A stretch of DNA of 64,000 nt, from assembly GCF_051251565.1 (NCBI RefSeq), contig NZ_JBPOFB010000007.1:124001-188000 (forward strand), given 5' to 3'. The notes below the pieces were generated by a model that made no database searches, had not been told where the DNA came from, and saw nothing but the letters and a program-made list of their open reading frames with translations. Source of the stretch: Marivita sp051251565. Lineage in GTDB: Bacteria; Pseudomonadota; Alphaproteobacteria; Rhodobacterales; Rhodobacteraceae. Within the stretch, counting starts at the first letter, position 1. Every line of letters begins with the position of its first letter. The translations under genes were made by a program, and so were the position numbers. Positions 9,394-18,518 of the stretch are shown here, in pieces.

Positions 9394-10737
9394 TTGGATA
9401 TTGCAGCGCTTCTGCCGCAGTTCGGTAGTCTGATTTGGACCCTCCTTGCCTTCGTTGTCGCATTGTCGATCATCGTGGCAATCCATGAATACGGCCACTA
9501 CATCGTGGGTCGCTGGTCTGGGATTGACGCCGATGTATTCTCGCTTGGCTTTGGTCCGGTGTTGTTTTCGCGGGTCGATAAACGCGGAACGAAATGGCAA
9601 TTCGCCCTGCTGCCTCTTGGTGGCTACGTCAAGTTCAAGGGCGACAGCAATGCGTCGGGTGGCAAGGACGATGAGGCCATGTCGACCCTATCAGCCAGCG
9701 AACGCCGACGGACGATGAATGGCGCACCGCTCTGGGCGCGCTCTGCGACCGTGGCGGCGGGACCGCTTTTCAATTTTGCGCTGTCCATCCTGATTTTTAC
9801 CGGTGTCTTCATGATGCGCGGCGATGTTACCGAGCCGGTCAAGGTCGGAGAATTGCGCGCCGTTCCTGCGCAGAATGAACTTCAGGTCGGGGATATCCTG
9901 ATCGGGATCGAAGGCACGGACCTTCCGCCGTTTAGCGAATCTGCAAGCTTCCAGACCTTTCTTGATGACCTGCCTGAACAAGAGCACCTTGACTATACCG
10001 TTCTGCGCGATGGATCCGAAGTGACAGTGCAGGGGCCTTATGTGTACCCACCTGTAGCGACCCAGATCATTCCACGCTCTGCGGCGGATGATGCAGGGTT
10101 CCGTGCCGGAGACATCATCATCTCGGTGGATGGCGGGTTGATCTATGCGTTTGATCAGTTGCGCGATGCGGTCGAAGGGTCCGAAGGGGCGACACTGAAC
10201 CTCGAAGTTTGGCGGGACGGCGAGATCCGCGTTCTTGAGCTTACGCCGCGCCGCACCGACGAGCCGCAACAGGATGGAACGTTCCGCACAGCATACAGAA
10301 TTGGCATCGTTGGTGGCATGTTCTTTGAACCGGCAACAGAATTCGCGGGCCCCGTCAGTGCGTTTGTGTCTGGTGTTGAGCAGACGGGACGCATCATTGA
10401 CGGATCGCTGACCGGGCTTTGGTCGATGATCACGGGCGCGATCAGCACGTGCAACTTGTCTGGCCCGATTGGAATCGCGGAAACGTCTGGATCGATGGCC
10501 TCGCAAGGCACCGCCAGCTTTATCTGGTTCATTGCCGTGCTCAGCACTGCGGTTGGCTTGTTGAACCTGTTTCCAATCCCTGTTCTGGACGGCGGGCATC
10601 TTGTGTTCCACGCCTATGAGGCGGTCACCGGCAAGCCGCCGAGTGACAAGGCACTGCGCGTCCTTATGGGTGTAGGTCTGACCATGCTTTTGTCGTTGAT
10701 GCTCTTTGCTCTGTCCAACGATCTGTTCTGTCCCTGA
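9394..10737 (+). CDS. rseP: Site-2 intramembrane metalloprotease RseP
   Basis: Membrane zinc protease that cleaves anti-sigma factors and signal-peptide remnants. 447 residues. The start is a TTG three bases after the dxr stop, with GAGGG placed 7 bases before it. The zinc motif HEYGH is at residues 31-35 in the first membrane segment, the partner motif NLFPIPVLDGGH lies near residue 393, and PDZ-like sequence lies between (FRAGDIIISVDG near 230). Its place before bamA is usual for alphaproteobacteria. Confidence 0.95.
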   Translation: MDIAALLPQFGSLIWTLLAFVVALSIIVAIHEYGHYIVGRWSGIDADVFSLGFGPVLFSRVDKRGTKWQFALLPLGGYVKFKGDSNASGGKDDEAMSTLSASERRRTMNGAPLWARSATVAAGPLFNFALSILIFTGVFMMRGDVTEPVKVGELRAVPAQNELQVGDILIGIEGTDLPPFSESASFQTFLDDLPEQEHLDYTVLRDGSEVTVQGPYVYPPVATQIIPRSAADDAGFRAGDIIISVDGGLIYAFDQLRDAVEGSEGATLNLEVWRDGEIRVLELTPRRTDEPQQDGTFRTAYRIGIVGGMFFEPATEFAGPVSAFVSGVEQTGRIIDGSLTGLWSMITGAISTCNLSGPIGIAETSGSMASQGTASFIWFIAVLSTAVGLLNLFPIPVLDGGHLVFHAYEAVTGKPPSDKALRVLMGVGLTMLLSLMLFALSNDLFCP

Positions 10738-10744
10738 TCCCACC

Positions 10745-10782
10745 GGAAACTAGGGCGATTTCACAGAATCGCCCTAGTTTCC
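10745..10782 (+). other. Perfect 16-bp inverted repeat downstream of rseP
   Basis: Two 16-base arms (10745-10760 and 10767-10782) are exact reverse complements with a six-base loop. No T-run follows, so it is not a classic intrinsic terminator on either strand. It may stabilise the rseP mRNA end or be a repeated extragenic palindrome. Confidence 0.55.
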
Positions 10783-10845
10783 GCCCGATTGCTGACACAA
10801 TTCACCGACACTTTCTGGATCAGAAAACGACATTCGAGGTGCGTC

Positions 10846-11004
10846 ATGCAAACCATCCAAGAAGGCTATCGGTCATTCAGTCTGCTGATCTCAATCAACT
10901 GGGATCGGTTGCTTTACGTGTTTGCAATTGTGGCCTCATTGTTTCTGGGCGCCTTTCTTGGCACTTTGATGATCGAAGCAATGACACACCCTGCGGGCTA
11001 TTGA
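10846..11004 (+). CDS. Small single-pass membrane protein, unknown function
   Basis: 52 residues. The ATG at 10846 is chosen because GAGGT lies 5 bases upstream. A hydrophilic N-terminus of about 20 residues is followed by one hydrophobic helix (LLYVFAIVASLFLGAFLGTL) and a short tail. I do not recognise the family. It lies between rseP and bamA on the same strand; a role in the envelope is possible from context only. The frame could start earlier at 10789, which would add a basic stretch without a ribosome site. Confidence 0.6.
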   Translation: MQTIQEGYRSFSLLISINWDRLLYVFAIVASLFLGAFLGTLMIEAMTHPAGY

Positions 11005-11088
11005 CCGCATAGGCGTCTGCGCTTTTGACAAGCCATGGCAATCTGGGTACTCACGTCCACAAAAGGATGTCTGAGTAGGTTGCCAACA

Positions 11089-13431
11089 ATGACACATAAA
11101 ACAAGCGGGCAGGTAACGCGACGAGCAGCGCGGAACCCCTCATTTCGACCTCTTCTTATGGCTGCGTCTGTTGCCTTGACCCTAGGGTCCGTTGCAGTGC
11201 CGAATATGGCGTTGGCGCAGGATTTCCGGTTCAACGCGATTTCGGTCGAAGGCAACCAGCGCATCGAGACCGGCACAATCGCCAGTTTTCTGGGTGTGGC
11301 GCGCGGCGAAACTGTATCTGCGGCGGAGCTGAATGACGGCTATCAGCGGGTTCTTGCCTCTGGTCTGTTCGAAAGCGTCGAGATTGAACCACGCGGCAAC
11401 ACTCTTGTTGTGCGGGTCGTCGAATTTCCGACCGTCAACCGCATCACCTTTGAAGGCAATGCGCGCGTAGACGACGACACCCTTGCCACCATCGTTCAGT
11501 CGGAGTCGCGCCGGGTGTTCAGCCCGTCTGTCGCCGAAGCGGACGCCGCGCGCATCACCGAAGCTTATTCACAGCAGGGCCGGATCGCCGCCCGCGTTCA
11601 GCCAAAGGTCATTCGCCGGTCCGACAACCGCGTCGATTTGGTATTCGAAGTGTTCGAAGGCGGCGTGTCCGAGATCGAAAGCATCGGCTTTGCCGGAAAC
11701 CAGGTTTTCAACGATCGCCGTTTGCGCCGGGTGCTCGAATCCAAACAGGCCGGTTTGTTCCGCGCATTGGTGCAGTCGGACACGTTTATCGAAGACCGCA
11801 TCGAATTTGACCGTCAGGTCTTGCGCGACTTCTACCAGTCGCGCGGCTATGTCGATTTCCGCACCACCGGCGTCAACGCCGAGCTGAGTGAAGAACGCGA
11901 CGGCTATTTCATCACCTTCAATGTTGAAGAGGGGCAGCAATTCAAATTTGGCGAGGTGACCGCCACCTCCGATTTGGCCGAGGTCGATGCAGACGTGTTC
12001 CAGAACGCGATCCGCTTGCGGTCGGGCAGTGTGTATTCACCGACTGCCGTTGAAACTGAGATCGCCCGCCTCGAACGTCTTGCGATCCGCGAGGGCGTTA
12101 ACTTTGTCCGCGTTGAGCCGCGCGTGACCCGCAATGACCGCGACCTGACGCTGGATGTTGAATTTTTGCTGACGCGTGGCGAACGTGTCTTTGTCGAACG
12201 GATTGACATCGAAGGCAACACCACCACGCTGGATCGCGTTGTCCGTCGTCAGTTCCGTCTGGTTGAAGGCGATCCGTTCAACCCGCGCGAAATCCGCGAA
12301 AGCGCAGAGCGTGTTCGCGCACTTGGTTTCTTTGGGGATGCACAGGTTGAAGCCCGCGAAGGCTCTACGCCGCAGCAGGTCGTGATCGACGTGGACGTGC
12401 AGGAACAGCCAACCGGCTCGTTGAGCTTTGGGGGATCGTATTCCACCAGCGGTGGCTTTGGTGCGGCGATCACATTCCGCGAACGCAACTTTCTGGGGCG
12501 GGGGCAGCAACTTGCCCTTGGTGTGACCTCGGGGGTGGATACGTCGAATTATAATTTCAGCTTTACCGAACCGGCGTTCCTTGGCCGGGATGTGGCTTTC
12601 AACTTCAGCCTCAACTATCTGGAAACGGACAACGCATCGGCTGAGTATGACACCGTAATTGGCAACTTTTCGACTGGCTTCACCTTTCCGGTCTCGGAAA
12701 ACGGTCGTCTGAGTTTGCGTTACGGCGCGCGCTATTCCGAGATCAGGAACCTTGCGCCCGAAGTGGGATCAATCATCACCGCAGAGGCCGAACGCGGCGA
12801 AGTGTGGGACAGCTTTGTTGGCTATCGCTACAGCTTCGACACGCGGCGTACCGGCCTGAACCCGAATGCAGGTGTTCTGCTTGAGTTTGGTCAGGATTTC
12901 GGCGGACTGGGCGGCGACAGCACCTATATCGAAAGCTCGTTGCGGGCCGTGGCACAGACGCGAGTCTACAATGACGAAGTCACGTTGCGGGCCACCTTGC
13001 AGGCTGGCGCGCTGAGCTATTCCGAGGGTGGGTCGCGGGTAACCGACCGTTTCGCGCTGGGATCAAACCTGATGCGTGGCTTTGAAGGCGGTGGCATTGG
13101 TCCGCGTGAACTGGGGCCGGGAAATGTCAACGATCCGCTGGGCGGTAATTATTTTGCTGTTGCGCGTTTCGAGGCGGAGTTCCCGCTGCCCTTGCCCGAG
13201 GAATATGGAATTTCCGGTGGCGTGTTCTACGATGTAGGCAGCCTTTGGGGCCTCGATGACACCAACGCAAACGTCCTGTACGAAGACTTCTCCGCGCGTC
13301 ATGTGATCGGTGTTTCCGTCTTCTGGACAACACCGCTTGGGCCGCTGCGCTTTAACTTCAGCGAAGCGCTGAGCAAGGAACAGTTCGACGAAGACCAAAG
13401 TTTTGATCTGACCATCTCAACGCAGTTCTAA
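11089..13431 (+). CDS. bamA: Outer membrane protein assembly factor BamA
   Basis: Core of the BAM machine that folds beta-barrel proteins into the outer membrane. 780 residues from the ATG at 11089. A signal peptide ends near residue 43 (ALA-Q). Five POTRA repeats follow (first about 45-115, with IEGN/VEGN-type motifs), then the 16-strand barrel ending in the aromatic residue of ISTQF. The barrel part has the GLRFNFS-like sequence PLRFNFSEAL near the C-terminus. The gene abuts ompH with no gap. Confidence 0.97.
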   Translation: MTHKTSGQVTRRAARNPSFRPLLMAASVALTLGSVAVPNMALAQDFRFNAISVEGNQRIETGTIASFLGVARGETVSAAELNDGYQRVLASGLFESVEIEPRGNTLVVRVVEFPTVNRITFEGNARVDDDTLATIVQSESRRVFSPSVAEADAARITEAYSQQGRIAARVQPKVIRRSDNRVDLVFEVFEGGVSEIESIGFAGNQVFNDRRLRRVLESKQAGLFRALVQSDTFIEDRIEFDRQVLRDFYQSRGYVDFRTTGVNAELSEERDGYFITFNVEEGQQFKFGEVTATSDLAEVDADVFQNAIRLRSGSVYSPTAVETEIARLERLAIREGVNFVRVEPRVTRNDRDLTLDVEFLLTRGERVFVERIDIEGNTTTLDRVVRRQFRLVEGDPFNPREIRESAERVRALGFFGDAQVEAREGSTPQQVVIDVDVQEQPTGSLSFGGSYSTSGGFGAAITFRERNFLGRGQQLALGVTSGVDTSNYNFSFTEPAFLGRDVAFNFSLNYLETDNASAEYDTVIGNFSTGFTFPVSENGRLSLRYGARYSEIRNLAPEVGSIITAEAERGEVWDSFVGYRYSFDTRRTGLNPNAGVLLEFGQDFGGLGGDSTYIESSLRAVAQTRVYNDEVTLRATLQAGALSYSEGGSRVTDRFALGSNLMRGFEGGGIGPRELGPGNVNDPLGGNYFAVARFEAEFPLPLPEEYGISGGVFYDVGSLWGLDDTNANVLYEDFSARHVIGVSVFWTTPLGPLRFNFSEALSKEQFDEDQSFDLTISTQF

Positions 13432-14016
13432 ATGCTGGTTTCTTTTCGCACATGGACAGGAGCGCTCTTCGGAGCGCTTCTTTGCATATCACATCCCGTC
13501 CATGCCCAGCAGGATGGCGGGTTGTCGAATGTGGGCGTGGTACAAAGCCTGATCCTCACGGTTGCGCCAGAAGCACTTTATGCGCAAAGTGATTTTGGCC
13601 AACGCATTGCCCGCGAAATCGAAGCGGAAAGCGTTGAAATCGCCTCTGAAAATCGGCGCATCGAAGCAGAGTTGACCCAAGAAGAGCGCGATTTGACTGA
13701 ATTGCGCGACACGCTTGCTGCGGCAGTGTTCCGTACTCGGGCAGAAGCGTTTGATGAAAAGGTCCAGCGCCTTCGCCGTGAACAGGACGAAAAAGCCCGC
13801 GCTGTCGGTCAGCGCAGCGAAGAGGCTCGCCGCGCGCTCTTGACGGCGGCGCAGCCGGTGCTTTTCCAATTGATGGTCGAAAGCGGCGCAGTGGCGGTTT
13901 TGGACCGGCGCGTGGTTCTGCTTAGCGTAGATTCCGTCGATATCACCGAGCAGGCCATTTTGCGGGTCAACGCGGAATTCGGCGATGGTGCAGAGATCCT
14001 GCCGCCACGTCCCTAA
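13432..14016 (+). CDS. OmpH/Skp-family periplasmic chaperone
   Basis: Likely holds unfolded outer-membrane proteins in the periplasm for BamA. 194 residues with a signal peptide ending at VHA-Q (about residue 25). A long charged helical region (residues 55-130, rich in Glu, Arg and Lys) matches the Skp coiled-coil tentacles. The ATG directly follows the bamA stop codon. lpxD, which often follows ompH in other Proteobacteria, is absent here. Confidence 0.88.
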   Translation: MLVSFRTWTGALFGALLCISHPVHAQQDGGLSNVGVVQSLILTVAPEALYAQSDFGQRIAREIEAESVEIASENRRIEAELTQEERDLTELRDTLAAAVFRTRAEAFDEKVQRLRREQDEKARAVGQRSEEARRALLTAAQPVLFQLMVESGAVAVLDRRVVLLSVDSVDITEQAILRVNAEFGDGAEILPPRP

Positions 14017-14076
14017 ACCTTGCCCCCCGGCAATGGGATTGCTACTCACAGCGCACCAAATTCAAAAGGACGCCCC

Positions 14077-14538
14077 ATGAGCGACACGCTTCTTCGCGCC
14101 GACATCCAGTTGATCCAGCGCATCCTGCCGCATCGGTATCCGTTCCTTCTGGTGGACAGGGTTGAAGAGATCGACGGCACCCAAACCGCGATTGGCATCA
14201 AGAACGTCACGATGAACGAGCCGCATTTCCAGGGCCATTTCCCCGGCATGCCGATCATGCCCGGTGTCACGATCATCGAAGCGATGGCACAGACCGCCGC
14301 CGTCATGGTGGGTACAGCGCTTGACATGGCGGACAAGGACATGAAGGTTTATTTCATGGCGATCGACAAAGCCAAGTTCCGGCGCAAGGTTATTCCCGGT
14401 GACCAGTTGCAGATGCGCCTGACCACGCTGCGCGGCAAGCCCGGTGGCAAAGTCTGGAAATTTTCTGGTATGGCCACGGTCGATGGCGAGATGGCGGCGG
14501 AATGCGAATTTTCGGCCATGATGGATCTTCCCGCGTGA
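14077..14538 (+). CDS. fabZ: 3-hydroxyacyl-[acyl-carrier-protein] dehydratase FabZ
   Basis: Dehydrates 3-hydroxyacyl-ACP in fatty acid elongation and balances acyl supply for lipid A. 153 residues. Start at 14077 is supported by AAAAGGA 6 bases upstream. The hotdog motif GHFPGMPIMPGV gives catalytic His54, and Glu68 follows in TIIEAMAQ. The lpxA GTG start overlaps its stop codon. Confidence 0.97.
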   Translation: MSDTLLRADIQLIQRILPHRYPFLLVDRVEEIDGTQTAIGIKNVTMNEPHFQGHFPGMPIMPGVTIIEAMAQTAAVMVGTALDMADKDMKVYFMAIDKAKFRRKVIPGDQLQMRLTTLRGKPGGKVWKFSGMATVDGEMAAECEFSAMMDLPA

Positions 14539-15320
14539 CAGCCCACATTCATCCCAGCGCCGTCATCGAAGAGGGCGCGCAGATCGGTGACGGCTGTGTG
14601 ATCGGCCCGTTCTGCCATATCGGCCCCGAAGTGGTCCTGTCGGAGAACGTGGTGTTGAAAAGCCATGTGGTCGTTGCGGGCCAAACTCTGATTGGCGCGG
14701 CGACGGAAATCTATTCCTTCGCGGTGATCGGAGAGATCCCCCAGGACCTCAAATTCGGGGGCGAAAAGACGAGCCTGATTATCGGCGCGCGCAATCGCAT
14801 CCGCGAACATGTGACGATGAACACCGGCACCAATGGCGGTGGTGGTGTGACCCGTGTGGGGGACGACAACCTGTTCATGGCAGGCTGTCACGTGGCCCAT
14901 GATGTGCAGATCGGCAATCGCGTGATCGTGGTCAACAGCGCGGCCTTGGCCGGGCATTGTATTCTCGAGGATGACGTGATCGTCGGTGGCCTGTCGGGGG
15001 TGCACCAGTTCGTGCGCATCGGGCGCGGGGCCATCATCGGCGCGGTCACGATGGTGACCAATGACGTGATCCCGTATGGACTTGTGCAGGCAGATCGCGG
15101 GCGTCTGGACGGGTTGAATCTTGTTGGGCTCAAACGCAAAGGCGTCAGCCGTGCGGACATCACCGCGCTACGTGCTGCGTTCCAGATGCTGGCACAAGGC
15201 GAAGGCGCGTTTCAGGACCGCGCACGGCGGCTCGGGGATGAGACTGACAGCGCCTATGTTCACCATATCGTTGACTTCATTCTGGGGGACACGGATCGGT
15301 CGTTCCTCACACCGGGCTGA
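14535..15320 (+). CDS. lpxA: UDP-N-acetylglucosamine acyltransferase (lipid A step 1)
   Basis: Transfers a 3-hydroxyacyl chain to UDP-GlcNAc. 261 residues, the standard length, from the GTG at 14535 overlapping the fabZ stop. Left-handed beta-helix hexapeptide repeats run through the first 180 residues (IGDGCVIGPFCHIGP, VRIGRGAIIGAVTMV). The catalytic His is in HVAHDVQIGN (His122). An earlier ATG at 14502 in the same frame lies inside fabZ and is less likely. Confidence 0.97.
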   Translation: MTAHIHPSAVIEEGAQIGDGCVIGPFCHIGPEVVLSENVVLKSHVVVAGQTLIGAATEIYSFAVIGEIPQDLKFGGEKTSLIIGARNRIREHVTMNTGTNGGGGVTRVGDDNLFMAGCHVAHDVQIGNRVIVVNSAALAGHCILEDDVIVGGLSGVHQFVRIGRGAIIGAVTMVTNDVIPYGLVQADRGRLDGLNLVGLKRKGVSRADITALRAAFQMLAQGEGAFQDRARRLGDETDSAYVHHIVDFILGDTDRSFLTPG

Positions 15321-15323
15321 GCG

Positions 15324-16226
15324 ATGACGCTTGCGCTGATCTGTGGTCAGGGACGGTTGCCACGCATCGTGGCAGATGCGCAGACAGAGCGCCCTCTGAT
15401 CTGCGTGTTGGCGGGGTTCGAACCTGACGGGCTTGTTGCGGACCTGACCTTTTATCTTGAAACGCTGGGCACGCTTCTGGACACGCTTCGGGCGCGCAGT
15501 ATCACCCGTGTGTGTTTGTGCGGGTCCATTCGCCGTCCTCCGATTGATCCTGCGCGTCTGGACACGAAAACTGCGCCGCTGGTGCCGCGCCTGCAAATGG
15601 CGCTGACTTCGGGTGATGATGGCGCGCTGCGCATCGTAATGGAGCTGTTCCAAGAGGCAGGCCTGACAATTGCTGCCGTAGATGAACTGGTGCCTGATCT
15701 TTTGCCCGCAGAGGGCGTGCTGACCTTTAAATCCTACGCCCCCCAGAACAGCACTGAGGCCCGGATGGGTGAACGCGCCGTAGCCGCCATGGGCGCGCGC
15801 GATGCGGGGCAGGCCTGTGTTGTGCGGGGCGACACGGTGCTGGCCCGTGAAGACGCGGCGGGCACGGATGCGATGCTCAGACGGTTGGCACGGGACCGCA
15901 ACAGTGGGGGCGGTGATTTCCTCACCAACCCGATCAACGCTGCCAGCGACATGTTCGGCGGGCTTTTGGGCGATGCCACCGATTGGCTGACCGGTGGGAC
16001 GTCGCCCACCGAGGGCGGCATCCTGTTCAAAGCCCCTAAGCCTGGGCAGGACCGGCGCGCGGATCTGCCCGTCATCGGTGGGGGCACACCCGACGCCGTG
16101 GCCGCCGCGGGGCTGTCTGGCATCGTGATCGAAGCCGATGGTGTGATGATCCTTGATCGCGCCAAGACCGTGGCGCGGTGCGACACGCTGGGCCTGTTCC
16201 TGTGGGTTCGGGAAAAGAGCGCCTGA
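15324..16226 (+). CDS. lpxI: UDP-2,3-diacylglucosamine diphosphatase LpxI
   Basis: Hydrolyses UDP-diacylglucosamine to lipid X; the LpxH substitute of alphaproteobacteria. 300 residues, longer than the usual 270-280. Family landmarks are LALICGQGRLP at the N-terminus, QACVVRGDTVLAREDAAGTDAML (residues 163-185, shown by its ends), and GQDRRADLPVIG near 241. About 39 residues (about 191-229, Gly/Asn/Asp-rich) are inserted between the last two. Followed by lpxB with a TGATG overlap. Confidence 0.93.
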   Translation: MTLALICGQGRLPRIVADAQTERPLICVLAGFEPDGLVADLTFYLETLGTLLDTLRARSITRVCLCGSIRRPPIDPARLDTKTAPLVPRLQMALTSGDDGALRIVMELFQEAGLTIAAVDELVPDLLPAEGVLTFKSYAPQNSTEARMGERAVAAMGARDAGQACVVRGDTVLAREDAAGTDAMLRRLARDRNSGGGDFLTNPINAASDMFGGLLGDATDWLTGGTSPTEGGILFKAPKPGQDRRADLPVIGGGTPDAVAAAGLSGIVIEADGVMILDRAKTVARCDTLGLFLWVREKSA

Positions 16227-17389
16227 TGCGGGTCTTTGTCGTCGCTGGAGAAGCCTCGGGAGACAAGCTGGGCGCGGCTTTGATGTCCGGTTTGCGCCTG
16301 CACGCGCCGGGTGTGACGTTCGAGGGTATCGGTGGCGACCGTATGATCGGTGAGGGGCTGCACAGCCTGTTTCTGATGGATGAAATCTCGATTATGGGCA
16401 TCACCGAGATCCTGTCGAAGTACCGCGCGCTCAAGGCGCGCATCCGGCAAACGGCGGATGCGGTGCTGGCGGCAAAACCCGATGTGCTTGTCACCATCGA
16501 CCTGCCGGAATTCGGTCTGCGGGTGGCCAAGCTTGTCAAGGAACGCAGCGACATTCGCACCGTGCATTACGTCGCTCCAACCGTGTGGGCGTGGCGACCG
16601 GGACGGGCGAAAAAGATGGCCCGCCACATTGATCAGGTTCTGGCCCTTTTGCCGTTCGAGCCGCCCTATATGGAAGCCGCTGGCATGCGCTGCGATTTCG
16701 TCGGTCACCCGGTGGTGACCGATCCCGTTGCATCGCAAGCTGATGTGACCGCGTTCCGGGCCCAGTTTGGGATCGGAAACGCGCCGTTGGCTTTGATCCT
16801 GCCAGGGTCGCGTCGCAGCGAGGTGTCGCGCCTTTTGCCGATCTGTTCAGAGGTGGTCGCACGCCTGCACGCTGCTCGCCCGGACCTGAGGTTTGTGCTT
16901 CCCGTCGCACCCAATGTGGCCTCACTGGTTGAGGCGGCGATCGACACATGGCCTGTCAAGCCCGTGATCCTCAATCCAACGCAAGAGGGGATGGCGTCCA
17001 AACTCGCGGCTTTTGCAGCGGCGGATGTGGCGGTTGCCGCGTCCGGCACCGTGTCGCTAGAGCTTGCGGCGGCAGGCACACCAATGGTGATCGCCTATGA
17101 CATGAACTGGCTGAGCCGTCAGATCATCGGACGTTTGCTGCTGGTGGACACAGTGACACTGGTCAATCTCGTGTCTGAAACTCGCGTGGTGCCTGAATTT
17201 ATCGGGGCCCACTGCCTTCCCGACCCTATTGCACAGGCGGTGCTGAACATCCTCGACGCGCCAGACACGCAGGTTGCGGCGATGGCACTGACCTTGCAGC
17301 GCTTGGGGCAGGGCGGGCTGCCTCCGGGGGAACGTGCTGCGTTGGCGGTTCTGGACGGGCTGAAACGCAACGAGGGTGGAACCGTCTGA
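16226..17389 (+). CDS. lpxB: Lipid-A-disaccharide synthase
   Basis: Joins lipid X and UDP-diacylglucosamine to the lipid A disaccharide. 387 residues. N-terminal FVVAGEASGDKLGAALM, central YVAPTVWAWRPGRAKKMA and PGSRRSEVSRLLP, and the donor-site block ASGTVSLELAAAGTPMV are all present. The ATG shares a base with the lpxI stop codon. It is last in the long plus-strand run. Confidence 0.97.
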   Translation: MRVFVVAGEASGDKLGAALMSGLRLHAPGVTFEGIGGDRMIGEGLHSLFLMDEISIMGITEILSKYRALKARIRQTADAVLAAKPDVLVTIDLPEFGLRVAKLVKERSDIRTVHYVAPTVWAWRPGRAKKMARHIDQVLALLPFEPPYMEAAGMRCDFVGHPVVTDPVASQADVTAFRAQFGIGNAPLALILPGSRRSEVSRLLPICSEVVARLHAARPDLRFVLPVAPNVASLVEAAIDTWPVKPVILNPTQEGMASKLAAFAAADVAVAASGTVSLELAAAGTPMVIAYDMNWLSRQIIGRLLLVDTVTLVNLVSETRVVPEFIGAHCLPDPIAQAVLNILDAPDTQVAAMALTLQRLGQGGLPPGERAALAVLDGLKRNEGGTV

Positions 17390-17397
17390 TTCCACCC
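17374..17397. other. Inverted repeat over the lpxB stop codon
   Basis: An eight-base stem (17374-17381 with 17390-17397) spans the lpxB stop and lies between the convergent lpxB and IalB-family genes. A short T4 lies 8 bases beyond on the plus strand. It may act as a weak shared terminator. Confidence 0.4.
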
Positions 17398-17422
17398 CCG
17401 CACTTTTGATCCAAGATCTTGC

Positions 17423-18058
17423 TTACTGGCGCTGTTCTTCCAGCGCGGTGATTTCGTCAAACGCAGCCGTAAAGCCCGATAGGGACATGGTCACGGTCAC
17501 ACGCTGGTCGGGTGCCAAAGCCGGAACAATGGTCACATTGGCGGCGTTGCCACGGCGGAACGCCGCGACGTCTTCGGCGGTAAAGCCAACCCGCGAATAG
17601 CAGCCAACGGTGGTGCAGAACGAAAAGTCATAGCGCTTGGCCTGGCCGGAATCGACGCGCACATTTAGCTTTTCGGTGAGCAGGGTTTCCAGCGGCACAA
17701 CAAAGGTGCCACCTGCCGCAACCTGACCGGCATTCACAAGGCGGAAGATGCTGACTTCGGCCACGTTGCCCCCGTTCTCATCCTTGAGAAGCTGGTACAT
17801 CTGGCAGGGCTCTGTGCCTTCGCTGACGCGCAGACATTGCACCGCCCAGTCCCCGTGTGTGGCTTTGACATAGGTATTGTCATCCTGTGCAACAGGATCA
17901 ACCACCGCTTCCCCGGTGTCCAGAACAGACAGATCCGCGGAAGGAGCCGGCGTTGGTACTGCGGGCGCGTCTTCGGTTGCTGTCGTCTCTTGCGCCAGTG
18001 CGACGCCTCCCAAGGTCAGTCCAACAATCGTGGTCAGAAGAAAAAGGCGTTTGGTCAT
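17423..18058 (-). CDS. Invasion-associated locus B (IalB) family periplasmic protein
   Basis: 211 residues with a signal peptide ending near residue 22 (ALA-Q), a Pro/Ala/Thr-rich linker, and an IalB-like domain from about residue 65 (THGDWAVQCLRV). The domain has the usual spaced Cys residues (WAVQC, EPCQMY, FCTTVGC). Family members are exported and widespread in free-living Rhodobacterales; the cellular role is not settled. Convergent with lpxB. Confidence 0.85.
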   Translation of the reverse strand: MTKRLFLLTTIVGLTLGGVALAQETTATEDAPAVPTPAPSADLSVLDTGEAVVDPVAQDDNTYVKATHGDWAVQCLRVSEGTEPCQMYQLLKDENGGNVAEVSIFRLVNAGQVAAGGTFVVPLETLLTEKLNVRVDSGQAKRYDFSFCTTVGCYSRVGFTAEDVAAFRRGNAANVTIVPALAPDQRVTVTMSLSGFTAAFDEITALEEQRQ

Positions 18059-18518
18059 AAAGTCCTCTCCGAAACATCGGTCACGTTTGAAGTTGCGTTA
18101 TCATGGGTGACACAGAGTGTCAGGTCCAAACGCAAAGAGTTGATCCGCGATGCGGCGGTTTCTTGCGTCGTTGCCGATAAGGTATTTCAGGAACGCTGGG
18201 TTCATGTGATGAAAGAGCATTGCATAGGAAGGCATTGAAATGAAAAGGGAAGATGTGTTGACCACATCTCCCCTCATAGCTCCCTGTCGGACTGACCGAC
18301 TATTATTGAGGTGACGCTACGAAATGATGCCCACAGCGTCAACAGGCAAAATTCAAACCCGAATTCACAAAAAAGGCCGCGCTGTCACGCGCGGCCAGTC
18401 CAACAGGGAGGAATGTTTGCACGGCAAGAGGATCAAAACCGTCCAAACAAATACAGACTGGCGACAAGAGGTTAAGATTGTATGTTCGGACCCGGAACAG
18501 ATGGACAAGGGAATGGGT
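18059..18518. other. 460-base intergenic region with hairpins and a minus-strand terminator
   Basis: No convincing protein gene. It must hold the divergent promoters for the IalB gene (minus) and the YjgR gene (plus). A stem with a GATGTG core lies at 18247-18273, and a small inverted repeat with GTCGG arms follows near 18287-18301. The strong terminator at 18369-18396 is listed separately. No known RNA family recognised. Confidence 0.5.
18369..18396 (-). terminator. Intrinsic terminator reading on the minus strand
   Basis: A perfect eight-base GC stem (18375-18382 with 18389-18396) with a six-base loop is followed on the minus strand by six T residues (18374-18369). No annotated minus-strand gene lies between it and the plus-strand ATPase gene, so the transcript it ends is unexplained. 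Confidence 0.7.
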
